Counted from the stretch's first letter, positions 1-8,044 are shown. The stretch: 37,617 bases of DNA from Clostridia bacterium (GCA_900770415.1 CAAGKN010000025.1:1-37617), one strand, 5' to 3'. Notes: generated by a model not told the origin, from the sequence alone. A program made the numbers and translations.

Positions 1-119
1 CCCTCGTAATCTCTGTTCACACAATCAAGCATTACACCTGCATCATTAATTTTTCTCAATAATTCTTTTGACCATAGTTCAGGCTTAAATAAGCCCGCTG
101 CGATAGTTTTTGTTGTTGC
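1..119. repeat. Terminal direct repeat, left copy (circular closure)
   Basis: Bases 1-119 are identical to 37499-37617. The repeat lies inside the coat gene and restores its frame when the ends are joined, giving a circle of 37,498 bp. An exact overlap of this size fits an assembler k-mer overlap better than a biological terminal repeat. Confidence 0.95.
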
Positions 120-122
120 CAT
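1..122 (-). CDS. Major capsid protein, N-terminal part (gene split by the window ends)
   Basis: This is the 5' end of the coat gene that continues at 37498 on the circular molecule. The start codon is at 122-120, preceded by AGGAG about 9 bases upstream. It encodes MATTKTIAAGLFKPELWSKE and then joins the reading frame that runs down to 36757. Joined, the product is about 287 aa. The gene directly follows the scaffold gene (stop at 138), the usual scaffold-coat order of P22-like phages. Confidence 0.9.
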   Translation of the reverse strand, partial: MATTKTIAAGLFKPELWSKELLRKINDAGVMLDCVNRDYE

Positions 123-137
123 TTCTTATTACTCCTC

Positions 138-1139
138 TTAACTTACTGTCAATAACTTATCGCCGTACTTTTCGTAAGCTTTTGCGTATTCCGAATCAGA
201 CATATTCGCTATTTGTTCATAAGTTGGTAACTTATCACTGTTCAAGTCATAACTATCTGAACCTTGCGAAACTACGGCTCCCTGCTTAGTGGATTCAATG
301 ACTTTGTTTGCTTCGTATTCCTTGATTGCTTGTTCTTTTGCAAAATTAACAATGTTTGAATAAACATCTTGGAATACTTTCATATCTTCCGGAGTATTGA
401 TTAAACCTGTATTACAAAACATCTTTAATGCTTCAGCTTTTGGAGCGTTATTATCCAAATCTGAAAGGAAATCCGCATAATCAGTTTTTAGAGTTTCTGC
501 CAATTTAGATGCATTCATGTCATCAAATTGTTTGCGTTTTTCTGCGAACTGATTTCTAAGCTGTTGCTCATACTGTGATTTCTGTAATGCGATATTTTCA
601 ATCAAATCACTTGGGAAATAACGTTTTGCTTCGTTCAAATACGCTTGATTTCCTGTGTTGTAATAATTCAATAAATTTTGTCGCACGGTGTCAGTGTGTT
701 CAGGGTTGATGTAGTTCAAATTATTTGCATAACATTCGAACTCTGCTACTTGCACCTTGTCAGAAATTTCAGCATCTTCCGCCGTTCTAAATCCTCTTTG
801 CCTTGCTTGTTCAAGTCTTTGTTGTTCCGCCTTTTGATATTCAGTTTCCTTTTGTTGCAATAAGTCGTTGTATTTCTTCTCTATTTCAGCCTTTTCGTTG
901 AATACCTTTTGACTTTCCTTGTAACCTTTTTCAAGTTCTTCAACTGTTTTGTACTTACCTGCATATAATGTAGGCTCGGTTTGTCCTCCATCTTGCGTTT
1001 TTGTTCCTGTTTCAGCCGTGTTGACATCTGCACTAGGCTCTGCGGTTGAGGTATCTACATCATTTGTAGGCTCAACGGTTGCAGAGGTATCTGTTACAGT
1101 TGTATCTGCGGGTGTTGAAACTGTTGTTTCGTCTAACAT
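138..1139 (-). CDS. Scaffolding protein
   Basis: A 333-aa protein, close in length to the 303-aa P22 gp8 scaffold. Residues 1-55 are Thr/Asp/Glu-rich and probably disordered. Residues 60-80 carry a YKTVEELEKGYKESQ-type segment often seen in phage scaffolds, and residues 75-115 form a charged coiled coil. It should drive coat assembly around the portal and then leave the procapsid. The start overlaps the stop of the upstream 65-aa gene (TAATG) with an AGGAGGG site inside that gene's end. The coat gene follows 15 bp downstream. The call rests on position and composition, not on a catalytic motif. Confidence 0.8.
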   Translation of the reverse strand: MLDETTVSTPADTTVTDTSATVEPTNDVDTSTAEPSADVNTAETGTKTQDGGQTEPTLYAGKYKTVEELEKGYKESQKVFNEKAEIEKKYNDLLQQKETEYQKAEQQRLEQARQRGFRTAEDAEISDKVQVAEFECYANNLNYINPEHTDTVRQNLLNYYNTGNQAYLNEAKRYFPSDLIENIALQKSQYEQQLRNQFAEKRKQFDDMNASKLAETLKTDYADFLSDLDNNAPKAEALKMFCNTGLINTPEDMKVFQDVYSNIVNFAKEQAIKEYEANKVIESTKQGAVVSQGSDSYDLNSDKLPTYEQIANMSDSEYAKAYEKYGDKLLTVS

Positions 1140-1336
1140 TAAGCCCTCCTAAGCTTTTCTACTTCACTAGGAATTCGCTTAATCTGTTCCAATAGCTCAC
1201 ACATACCTTTAATTTCAGAGGCTTCACGTGCCTTGCAAGCATTAGAAGTAATATAATCTGATAAATAAGTAATCAGATTTTTACCAATCTCTGAATTAAG
1301 CATATTGCGTATTAAAACTAGATTTTCACGTTCCAT
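1139..1336 (-). CDS. Small helical protein upstream of scaffold
   Basis: A 65-aa charged, helical protein of unknown function. It is translationally coupled to the scaffold gene (TAATG overlap). No Shine-Dalgarno sequence precedes the ATG at 1336; instead the conserved late-operon motif (1343-1366) ends six bases upstream. If the CATACT in that motif is a -10 box, the transcript would start at or next to the ATG and be leaderless. It is the first gene of the scaffold-coat transcription unit. Confidence 0.6.
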   Translation of the reverse strand: MERENLVLIRNMLNSEIGKNLITYLSDYITSNACKAREASEIKGMCELLEQIKRIPSEVEKLRRA

Positions 1337-1342
1337 AAGGAC

Positions 1343-1366
1343 AGTATGGCAGTTTGCAAAACGGGC
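1343..1366 (-). promoter_or_regulatory. Conserved late-operon motif, copy A
   Basis: Read on the minus strand the block contains GTTTTGCAAACTGCCATACT. It matches copy B (28674-28697) at 21 of 24 positions. Both copies lie directly upstream of the first gene of a minus-strand late unit. CATACT/CATAAT resembles a -10 box, but no -35 is present at normal spacing, so an activator-dependent promoter or operator is likely. Confidence 0.6.
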
Positions 1367-1411
1367 ATTTTAAGGGTTGACAAATAAGAGTAAATAGTAA
1401 ATAATGATATT

Positions 1412-1442
1412 GGATAGCCTCGGAGTGTTTCCGAGGCCTTCC
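1412..1442 (-). terminator. Hairpin between the ART-protein gene and copy A motif
   Basis: Perfect 7-bp stem GCCTCGG (1417-1423) / CCGAGGC (1431-1437) with a 7-nt loop, extendable to 12 bp with two mismatches. There is no U-run on the minus strand, so it may be an attenuator, RNase-processing or 3'-end-stabilising structure. It separates the packaging unit from the scaffold-coat unit. Confidence 0.5.
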
Positions 1443-1447
1443 GCTTT

Positions 1448-3268
1448 TTATGGTTTATCACCTTTTGTAATATTTTTCATTATTTTATAATTGTGGTGTA
1501 TATTTCCGTCGTTATCTTTTATTACTTCTATTAAATAATCAAAAAGTCTATTATTATTTGTATTAACTAAATGGTCATACAACCTATCAGGCTCATCCTT
1601 GTAATTTGTTGAAAAAGCATATTTAGAACCTGCTAATTGGTCAAATAATGTAGGATATTCAGGTAGATTATGAATATAGTCTTTGCCTAAATTTTTGTTT
1701 GTGAAATTTACAGTTGTGTAATCAGGCACATCAACACTTTTACCAATCATATTGTCTTTTGCGTATTGTTTCCAATATTTTTTATCCACTAAACCGTTGT
1801 TTATAGCTTCAGTTTCTGCACCTAAATTAGGGTTTATTGATTGAAAATACTCCATTGCTTGGGGTTGATTATAATATTTTCTAACAATATCAATATCATC
1901 AGGGTTAAATATAACATTTGCTTCGCCGTCGATTCCGCCATTGTAAGATATACCCTTAATGCCTTTATTTAATAAATATTCACTTGCTAATTGTTTATTA
2001 CCTAATTTGTCTGCTAATACATCATAAAACTGTCCACCTGATAATGATGGATTGTTCAATAAATTTTGGGAACTTAAATCTGCATATTCTTTTCTTAAAT
2101 TATTTAATTTTTCACTTGATAAATTATTTTTATTTGTTCTTATATAAGTCGCTAAATTGTCTAACCTTGTCTGCAATTCTATTTCTTTTTGTATATTTAA
2201 TTTCTTTAAAATATTTGGTTGTTGACTAAGCTGTAAATCTTCTCTCAACATTACATCATCTTTTGGTATTCTTAGTTGATATAACTGTCCTGTATCTGGT
2301 CTTACATCCGAAATTAACTCTGGATTTATACTATTTATTAATTTATTTGTATTTTCAAATTCTTTTACTGTATTTTGCCACGAATTTTTATATTTATAAT
2401 CAGTTTCTGCTAATTTTTGTCTTGCCCAATCTTCTTGAGATTTATAATATTTTTTAGCGGCTTCAAGCCCATCTTCTTTTATATCTGACAAAACCTTGTA
2501 ATTATAATCATAAGGATTAAAACCATCAACTTCTTTATAAGTTTTACCGTTATAATCAATTGCCTTGTTATTTCCCGCAACTTCTTTAACATATCTTTCT
2601 CCAATATCTCTATTTTTTGCTGCATAATGCCCTAATCCATGAGCCTGTGCTCCCTCACCTGTTCCCATATAGGCATTATCAAACTTATCAAAATCCACAG
2701 CGGAACCGTGCCACGCCACTTGCTTATTCGGGTTAAAAGCCTTTACATCAGTCATCAATAAATCACCGACTTTATTCAACCCTTGCCCCATTTTTGCACC
2801 GATTGAAGTATCTGCAATACGTTGATAAGCCTTGTTTGCAACATCACCAAATTTACCGCCTACTTTTGTCTTTCCGATTGCTTTACCTACGTACGGAATC
2901 GCTCCGACAGTTTCACCAACAACGAAACCTTTGCCCATGTTCTTTAATGTATCAATAGCACTACGTTTATTGTTAATACTGTCGCCCCATTCAAACAATG
3001 CCCCACCTAAACCTGTGCCAATATAAGGGATATTTAAAATTGGGTGAAAACTAGCACCCTCTAACCCACCGCCAATAACAGCACGAACTCCGTCAAGCGT
3101 AGTATCCTTTAATTGTTGATTATTGGCTTGTTTATAATCCAATTCTTTGCGTTTTTGTGCTAAATCAATCAACGCATTTTTATCAATCGCACCTCTTTTA
3201 TAATCGTCATAAAGTTCATCATAAGTCGGTGTGTAATCATAACTTACTCCACCCTCAAGTTTATACAT
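1448..3268 (-). CDS. Virion protein with ADP-ribosyltransferase-like (ART-PolyVal type) domain
   Basis: A 606-aa protein encoded between portal and scaffold. Residues 60-175 are Gly/Ala-rich with hydrophobic helices, as in ejected phage proteins. Residues 185-217 read WHGS..DFDKFD...GTGEG...GLGHYAA, the HGS and G-x-G-x-Y motifs of ART domains found in polyvalent phage proteins. The fold appears to close near residues 435-461 with KGIKGISYNGG and NVIFNPDDIDI. Expected residues are H187 and Y215. Residues 507-606 form a separate domain I do not recognise. The start overlaps the portal stop by 8 bp. I infer that it is packaged, injected and modifies a host target using NAD, like T4 Alt in principle. 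Domain assignment is from motifs only. Confidence 0.7.
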   Translation of the reverse strand: MYKLEGGVSYDYTPTYDELYDDYKRGAIDKNALIDLAQKRKELDYKQANNQQLKDTTLDGVRAVIGGGLEGASFHPILNIPYIGTGLGGALFEWGDSINNKRSAIDTLKNMGKGFVVGETVGAIPYVGKAIGKTKVGGKFGDVANKAYQRIADTSIGAKMGQGLNKVGDLLMTDVKAFNPNKQVAWHGSAVDFDKFDNAYMGTGEGAQAHGLGHYAAKNRDIGERYVKEVAGNNKAIDYNGKTYKEVDGFNPYDYNYKVLSDIKEDGLEAAKKYYKSQEDWARQKLAETDYKYKNSWQNTVKEFENTNKLINSINPELISDVRPDTGQLYQLRIPKDDVMLREDLQLSQQPNILKKLNIQKEIELQTRLDNLATYIRTNKNNLSSEKLNNLRKEYADLSSQNLLNNPSLSGGQFYDVLADKLGNKQLASEYLLNKGIKGISYNGGIDGEANVIFNPDDIDIVRKYYNQPQAMEYFQSINPNLGAETEAINNGLVDKKYWKQYAKDNMIGKSVDVPDYTTVNFTNKNLGKDYIHNLPEYPTLFDQLAGSKYAFSTNYKDEPDRLYDHLVNTNNNRLFDYLIEVIKDNDGNIHHNYKIMKNITKGDKP

Positions 3269-5216
3269 TTACTGCCTCCTGTTCTTGCATAGCCATTTCA
3301 TCAGGTGTCATTTCTTGCGGAAATTGTTCCTGTTGTGGCATTTGTCCTTGTGCTTGCATTTGTTGTATTTGTAACTGTTGCATAGCCCCTTGAGTAACTT
3401 GTGCAAATACTGGTGCTAACTGGTCTTGTACCGGTTGCGGTAATTTTTCAACTTCTGACATTATTTGATGTATTTGTGTTTGCGGGACAAAGAATTTATC
3501 AGTATTGTCAAAACCTATCATTTCAAAGCCTGTTGTCAGGATTTCGTGCCAATCAAGCATATTGAATAATTGTTCATTCTCTGCCGTTCCTTGTGCCATT
3601 TGGTAAAGCTCATTAAACTTCGCTTTACGTTCTAATATTGCGTTTCTATCTTCATAGATATAATCATATTGAGCCTGTCTTATTGCATTTGTAATTTTAT
3701 ATTCAATTCTTTTCCCTTTTTCCTCTGCATAAACGTATTCAACACCATCTTTAAACATTGCCAAAAGTTCTGCGACTTTCTTAATCATAGGAATAGTCAA
3801 ATCTTGGTGGATTGTATCTAATATCTTGCTTGCTTGTGAGCTTGAACCTTTATCAGCAAGGCTTAACTCTGTTGCTGTACGTTTAGTGCTTTCAATATTC
3901 CCATACATGACATTTGATGTGCTTGAAATATCTGCTAAACGCTTGCTAAATAAGCCTATTAAATCTAAAACACCTTGTCCGCTAAAAGTAAACGCAGTAG
4001 GCATTGAACCGTTAAAATCATTTTTATATTTCACGTATTTACCTGGAGCAAGTAAAATATTTCCTTCTTTATCAGTATTGTTTTCGTCTAATAAATCATC
4101 TTGAATCCAACAAGGAGGATTTGCAGTAAGCTTTTGGACATCACAAGCTACATTGATTAGTTTTTCCTCGGCTTGAGCCATACCCATACAAGATTTTAAC
4201 GGACTTATACCACGTTTTGTTTCAGGGTCAAACTCAATAGCACAAAATACAAACGGATTGATATACATAGGATTTTCTTCAAATCTCGCAAGGAAACGAC
4301 CGCCAACAACCTCTGCAACATAATTCTTGTATAATTTACCATTGATTTTGAAATCACCGTGTGCAAATAAAACGGAGATTTCTCCTGCGAACTCGTTTTT
4401 ATCGCGAATATCAATTAAATCCTTGCTTTCTTCACTTGTTGTATCTTTATCCTGTTTCAATTGGTCTAATTGGTCATCTGTCAATTGGTACAACTTATTC
4501 TCTTTGATATTCTCTAAGGTATCAAATCGCTTGTAAATTTTGACTATGCTATCCCAACTATCATTATCTCTAATCTTCCATTTTGCATGGTCAAATACAA
4601 ACATAATCGGTGAAATACTTTGTACTCTAGCATTCTCATAATATGGAACTTCAACATCTTTCATTGGAGCTTCAACTGTTCCAACTCCTGCAGCCTTAGC
4701 AACAAGATTCCGCAAAACAAAGCCGATTGATTTGTCTTGTCTTTTCACAACTTTTGATTTTTTTATCCAATCAACTTTAAATATAATTTCGCCAATATCG
4801 TAGAGATTATCTGTGCCTAGGTCATATTGCTTACCAACGTCCATTTTATTCAAACTATCATCAATAGACGCTTTTTGCGGTTTGGAATTGTTTTCAGTTT
4901 CTTCGTCAGTTCCTCTTACATTAAACATTTGAGAAGGACTTGACCACATTTCACGCCATAAAACAGACTTTTGAGCACGTTTGATATTATATAAGGCATT
5001 CATCTTATAATCAGATTTCCATTCTAAACCTTTTGGAAATTCTGTTTTAGGCTGATTTAGATAAACTTCTTGCATTATTTTTTCCGCGTCAGAAATTTGA
5101 GAACTCCTGTCATTGTCCCATGTATCATACCAACCTGCTATCTTCTTTGCTAAATCGTCTTTTTGTTCTTGTGAAAGCTCTTTGTTATCTTCGATAATCT
5201 CTTTTTTAATTTCCAT
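3261..5216 (-). CDS. Portal protein (P22-like)
   Basis: A 651-aa protein directly after TerL, in the size range of P22 gp1 (725 aa). It has the polar/aromatic mid-region and long C-terminal helix typical of podoviral portals. Residues 610-650 are very rich in Gln and Met (QMQAQGQMPQQEQ), like the C-terminal barrel and tail of P22-type portals. It forms the dodecameric DNA channel between capsid and tail and docks TerL. Its ribosome-binding site GAGGTG lies inside an 8-bp hairpin (5224-5246). Confidence 0.85.
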   Translation of the reverse strand: MEIKKEIIEDNKELSQEQKDDLAKKIAGWYDTWDNDRSSQISDAEKIMQEVYLNQPKTEFPKGLEWKSDYKMNALYNIKRAQKSVLWREMWSSPSQMFNVRGTDEETENNSKPQKASIDDSLNKMDVGKQYDLGTDNLYDIGEIIFKVDWIKKSKVVKRQDKSIGFVLRNLVAKAAGVGTVEAPMKDVEVPYYENARVQSISPIMFVFDHAKWKIRDNDSWDSIVKIYKRFDTLENIKENKLYQLTDDQLDQLKQDKDTTSEESKDLIDIRDKNEFAGEISVLFAHGDFKINGKLYKNYVAEVVGGRFLARFEENPMYINPFVFCAIEFDPETKRGISPLKSCMGMAQAEEKLINVACDVQKLTANPPCWIQDDLLDENNTDKEGNILLAPGKYVKYKNDFNGSMPTAFTFSGQGVLDLIGLFSKRLADISSTSNVMYGNIESTKRTATELSLADKGSSSQASKILDTIHQDLTIPMIKKVAELLAMFKDGVEYVYAEEKGKRIEYKITNAIRQAQYDYIYEDRNAILERKAKFNELYQMAQGTAENEQLFNMLDWHEILTTGFEMIGFDNTDKFFVPQTQIHQIMSEVEKLPQPVQDQLAPVFAQVTQGAMQQLQIQQMQAQGQMPQQEQFPQEMTPDEMAMQEQEAVNV

Positions 5217-5223
5217 ACATTAC

Positions 5224-5246
5224 ACCTCTACGTGCATTGTAGAGGT
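5224..5246 (-). promoter_or_regulatory. Hairpin sequestering the portal ribosome-binding site
   Basis: On the minus strand ACCTCTAC, a 7-nt loop, then GTAGAGGT form a perfect 8-bp stem. The downstream arm contains the Shine-Dalgarno GAGGTG, eight bases before the portal ATG. Folded RNA would hide the site, so portal translation may be restrained or depend on upstream translation of terL. Confidence 0.6.
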
Positions 5247-5247
5247 T

Positions 5248-6552
5248 TTAAATACGGGCAATCGGGAAGTAATAATCAACAAGATAACTTGCTGCATCAA
5301 AAGGGTGTTCTAAGAATTTTAAATCACGTTCGTTTTTAATTTGAGCATAACTCGGAACATCAACAATATCTGTACCAACCTTGTATTTAAGATTGTAAAT
5401 ATTATATAATAGCCTTTTGCACCGCTTATCCACAAATAAACGTCTTTTACCGTTGTAATCCTTAACCATTGCATTAAATTCTGCAATTCTTGTTTTAATT
5501 GGGGGATTAAATTGCTTAAGATGGAATCTAATATTATTTTTCGGATAAGCCTTTTTCAAAGCTTTTTTAATAATTACGTAGTTGCTATATTCTGATTGTG
5601 TACTCCTGTTATCTCCAGAGGCATCACCATTAACAATAATATCTCCCTTATGATTAGGATAACGTTTAATTACTTCTTCAATTGTTCCTTGCGTAGTTGT
5701 ATTTTCAAGAATAAATTCATCAAAATAAAAAACTTTATCTTCTGATTTATGAGCAAGAATGCAACTCATAGGGTCAACGTTAAAATCCCACGTTAAATGA
5801 AGTGGCAAATCTGAACAATAATTTAACTCTTTAATATTATCTGACGTGAAGTTTTTAACGATTAATCCGCTTGTGTAATCGCCAAACTCCCCTAATACGT
5901 TAATTCTATAATAATCTTCATCATAAGCTTCTTTCATATTCTCCACAAACTCCGGAGTTAAGAATTTGTTTTGAGTAGTAGGTGCAATAATTAATCTGTA
6001 ATTCTTTTGTTTTTGTTGAACAAAATACTTGTAAATCCACCCTTTGTTAGGCTCGGGGTTTGTATGTCCAAATATCCTATATTTAAATCCTTTTTTCTTC
6101 CATTCAGGCTTAATTGTTTGTCGCATACGACCTAAAAGCATTTTAAATGTACTTTCTGGAATGTCTGACATCTCTTCTAACTCTACAAAGCCTAAGTTTA
6201 AAGATTTCAATTTGTTAGGCTCTTCCATGTGTCTAAATAAAATTTCTGAACCATTTTTAAATACAAGTTTACTCTCTGCTTTTTTGTAGGAATAATGCGT
6301 ACCATCAATAAATCCCATTTTCTCTAAGTGTTCAAGATAAGTAGCCAGAGTAGTATCTCTAACTAATGTAAACGTAAGAGCACCAACAAGTCCTCTAATT
6401 CCTGCATATTTTAATGCAAGCATAATTCCCAACAATGAGCCACAAAAAGTCTTACCGGAACCATACCCCCCCTGATACAATGCAACATCTAGAGAATATT
6501 TATGCGGAATAAACCAAAATTCTTTTTGAGCCGATAATAATTCATATTGCAT
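5248..6552 (-). CDS. terL: Terminase large subunit
   Basis: A 434-aa packaging ATPase/nuclease. Walker A is GGYGSGKT at residues 28-35 and Walker B is LGFVELEE at 120-127. The C-terminal RNase H-like nuclease shows acidic residues D256 (TWDFNVDP), D310 (VNGDASGD) and D419 (HPFDAA). It cuts concatemers and pumps DNA through the portal. The start is two bases after the TerS stop, with its AGGGAT site inside the TerS end, so the two are translationally coupled. Confidence 0.95.
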   Translation of the reverse strand: MQYELLSAQKEFWFIPHKYSLDVALYQGGYGSGKTFCGSLLGIMLALKYAGIRGLVGALTFTLVRDTTLATYLEHLEKMGFIDGTHYSYKKAESKLVFKNGSEILFRHMEEPNKLKSLNLGFVELEEMSDIPESTFKMLLGRMRQTIKPEWKKKGFKYRIFGHTNPEPNKGWIYKYFVQQKQKNYRLIIAPTTQNKFLTPEFVENMKEAYDEDYYRINVLGEFGDYTSGLIVKNFTSDNIKELNYCSDLPLHLTWDFNVDPMSCILAHKSEDKVFYFDEFILENTTTQGTIEEVIKRYPNHKGDIIVNGDASGDNRSTQSEYSNYVIIKKALKKAYPKNNIRFHLKQFNPPIKTRIAEFNAMVKDYNGKRRLFVDKRCKRLLYNIYNLKYKVGTDIVDVPSYAQIKNERDLKFLEHPFDAASYLVDYYFPIARI

Positions 6553-6554
6553 AA

Positions 6555-6824
6555 TTAAATCCCTTTAATTTTAATTTCAGGCAATTTAATTTCTTCTGTT
6601 TGTAAATCTATTGCTTTACGTTGCGGATAACAATATTTCAAAAGTTCTTTGTAAACAGTAACTTTTGTATCTTCATTTTCAGTAGTATGAGCAATTTCAA
6701 GCAAACTGCCTACTATATCCTCCTTTTTCAAACGTTCTATAATATCAGCAGTACGTTTATTGGGTGTTCCCTTTTTTCTGCCCCCTGTTTTAACTACACG
6801 TCCATTTTCATCTATTTTAGACAT
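6555..6824 (-). CDS. terS: Terminase small subunit
   Basis: An 89-aa protein with an N-terminal GRKKGTPNKRT segment typical of small phage terminase subunits, then a helical region and a short C-terminal tail ending KLPEIKIKGI. I chose the ATG at 6824 because AAAGG lies 6 bases upstream; the GTG 15 bases earlier lacks a good site. It should recognise the packaging site and recruit TerL, whose gene follows at once. Confidence 0.75.
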   Translation of the reverse strand: MSKIDENGRVVKTGGRKKGTPNKRTADIIERLKKEDIVGSLLEIAHTTENEDTKVTVYKELLKYCYPQRKAIDLQTEEIKLPEIKIKGI

Positions 6825-6825
6825 A

Positions 6826-7398
6826 TTATAACCTTTCACCTCTTTTCAATCTTCGTAACAAACCAATATGAGCCTTTACACGTTCAGCAATCGGTAATAG
6901 CTCTGTGCCTTTGATTTCTAATGTGTTCCCGAGCTCGTCAAAATGAATAGTGTAACCTTTGTTGTTCAAATCTTTCAATCTACAAATGATAGCACTTTCA
7001 GCAAGGGTCAAATCATCTTGATATTGCAAGCGGTTTATAACCTCTTCTTTAGCCAATAACGGATTAAGATGAGCATATTCATACAACTTTGCATAAAGCT
7101 TGTGTAGTGTTCTGATTCTGAAAATATGCCTTTCATCACCTAATGGCTTTTTATTCCTTTCGTTATCCCTGACATAACAAAGTTCTTTAATCTCTTCTCT
7201 TTGAAATATTGTGTAACTTTTTAATAGCTCTCTTTCTTCAACAGATAGCTTACTTTCGTCCTTGTTAACAACGGCTTCCATCAATCTATGGTACTTTGTT
7301 TGGTCAAACATATAAACAGTGTAGAACTTGTCCCAATCAGGCTTAAAATGAATACGTTTAGTTTTCACCTTGCATTCAAAAAGTTGCAGTTGTGCCAT
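6826..7398 (-). CDS. Unknown protein, first gene of the packaging unit
   Basis: A 190-aa, mostly helical, basic protein (C-terminus LRRLKRGERL). I do not recognise the family. The ATG at 7398 is preceded by AGGGAT, which is better than the upstream in-frame start. It ends one base before the TerS start, so it probably belongs to packaging or late control. Its promoter region holds two copies of an ATATCGATAT palindrome. Confidence 0.65.
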   Translation of the reverse strand: MAQLQLFECKVKTKRIHFKPDWDKFYTVYMFDQTKYHRLMEAVVNKDESKLSVEERELLKSYTIFQREEIKELCYVRDNERNKKPLGDERHIFRIRTLHKLYAKLYEYAHLNPLLAKEEVINRLQYQDDLTLAESAIICRLKDLNNKGYTIHFDELGNTLEIKGTELLPIAERVKAHIGLLRRLKRGERL

Positions 7399-7455
7399 AT
7401 AAATCAATCCCTTGTTAATAACTATTTTCATAATAAATGTAAACTTTGATTTTTC

Positions 7456-7467
7456 ATATCGATATAT
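7456..7467. promoter_or_regulatory. ATATCGATAT operator-like palindrome, proximal copy
   Basis: ATATCGATATAT repeats at 7518-7529, 62 bp away. Both lie between the minus-strand packaging unit and the plus-strand 54-aa gene. The palindrome and its repetition suggest binding of a dimeric regulator. Confidence 0.5.
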
Positions 7468-7510
7468 TTGTTGAATTTTATTAAATATGCCCTAACTGGA
7501 TAAGGCAAAT

Positions 7511-7538
7511 ATTATCTATATCGATATATGGATTACAA
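7511..7538 (-). promoter_or_regulatory. Candidate promoter for the packaging unit with embedded operator
   Basis: TTGTAA (7533-7538), a 16-bp spacer and GATAAT (7511-7516) on the minus strand. The spacer contains the distal ATATCGATAT palindrome (7518-7529), so a bound regulator would block or remodel RNA polymerase. Confidence 0.5.
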
Positions 7539-7594
7539 AAAGTTTTTTGTATTTTGGAATGGAGTACATTTAGTAATTATGAAGAGGAGGATAT

Positions 7595-7759
7595 ATGTAT
7601 CTAAAAATTGAAATAACCGGAGAGAATATTAAAAAGATAACAGAACTTAGAAAATCCGGAGTAAACTTGACGGAGTATTTAAACCAATTATTGACTTGTA
7701 ACGATATATTACAAAATTTTGAAAAAAATAATCAAAAATGTTATAATGTCAATAGATAG
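7595..7759 (+). CDS. Small ribbon-helix-helix-like regulator
   Basis: A 54-aa protein beginning MYLKIEITGENIKKITELRK. A short beta strand followed by two helices (ITELRKSG, NLTEYLNQLL) suggests an RHH DNA-binding fold. A strong AGGAGG site lies 6 bases before the ATG at 7595. It is divergent from the packaging unit and could bind the ATATCGATAT palindromes between them. Family assignment is by pattern only. Confidence 0.6.
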   Translation: MYLKIEITGENIKKITELRKSGVNLTEYLNQLLTCNDILQNFEKNNQKCYNVNR

Positions 7760-7797
7760 TTTAGCTGATTTAATTAGGGATATAATAGATTATATTA

Positions 7798-7845
7798 AAA
7801 AAAAGGAGAATTGTTACTGCTAATAACAATCCCCTTTTAAAAAAG
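7798..7845. terminator. Bidirectional intrinsic terminator
   Basis: Stem ATTGTTA (7810-7816) / TAACAAT (7823-7829) with flanking AAGGAGA/TCCCCTT pairing. The minus strand continues into eight T residues, the plus strand into CCCCTTTT. It ends the minus-strand 32-aa peptide transcript and the plus-strand 54-aa gene. Confidence 0.65.
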
Positions 7846-7859
7846 TCAGTGACTTTTTA
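7841..7859. repeat. Palindrome AAAAAGTCA-G-TGACTTTTT
   Basis: Near-perfect inverted repeat with a one-base centre that overlaps the stop codon of the 32-aa peptide gene. It could be an operator or add to the adjacent terminator. Confidence 0.45.
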
Positions 7860-7955
7860 ATTGAACAACTGGTAGATGTTCATTATAGCTGTGATTATCG
7901 AATAGATATTTGCAGCTATTTTGGTTAGCCAGTATAATTTAAATAAGACTAACAC
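7857..7955 (-). CDS. 32-aa hydrophobic peptide, type I toxin-like
   Basis: A GTG at 7955 lies 9 bases after a perfect AGGAGG and opens a 32-codon frame beginning MLVLFKLYWLTKIAANIYSI, with a hydrophobic, aromatic-rich helix and few charges. A consensus promoter lies about 90 bases upstream (8045-8073) and a terminator follows at 7798-7845, so the gene is a compact monocistronic unit with a long leader. These are features of type I toxins such as Ldr, TisB or TxpA. No antisense RNA promoter was proven. It could also be a phage membrane peptide of other function. Confidence 0.55.
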   Translation of the reverse strand: MLVLFKLYWLTKIAANIYSIITAIMNIYQLFN

Positions 7956-8044
7956 CTACATTCACCTCCTTATCCTAAAATATAAAGTCTTTTTCTCTTC
8001 TTGTGGGGCTTTAATCGTAGGACTAGAGATTATTGTTCATGACT

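Noticed and set aside
1..119. Biological direct terminal repeat as in T7-like phages
   Set aside because: It sits inside the coat gene and has the exact length of a common assembler k-mer; P22-type phages package by headful.
949..1152. Plus-strand 67-aa frame rich in Val/Ser
   Set aside because: It is the antisense of the Thr/Asp/Glu-rich scaffold N-terminus and has no ribosome site.
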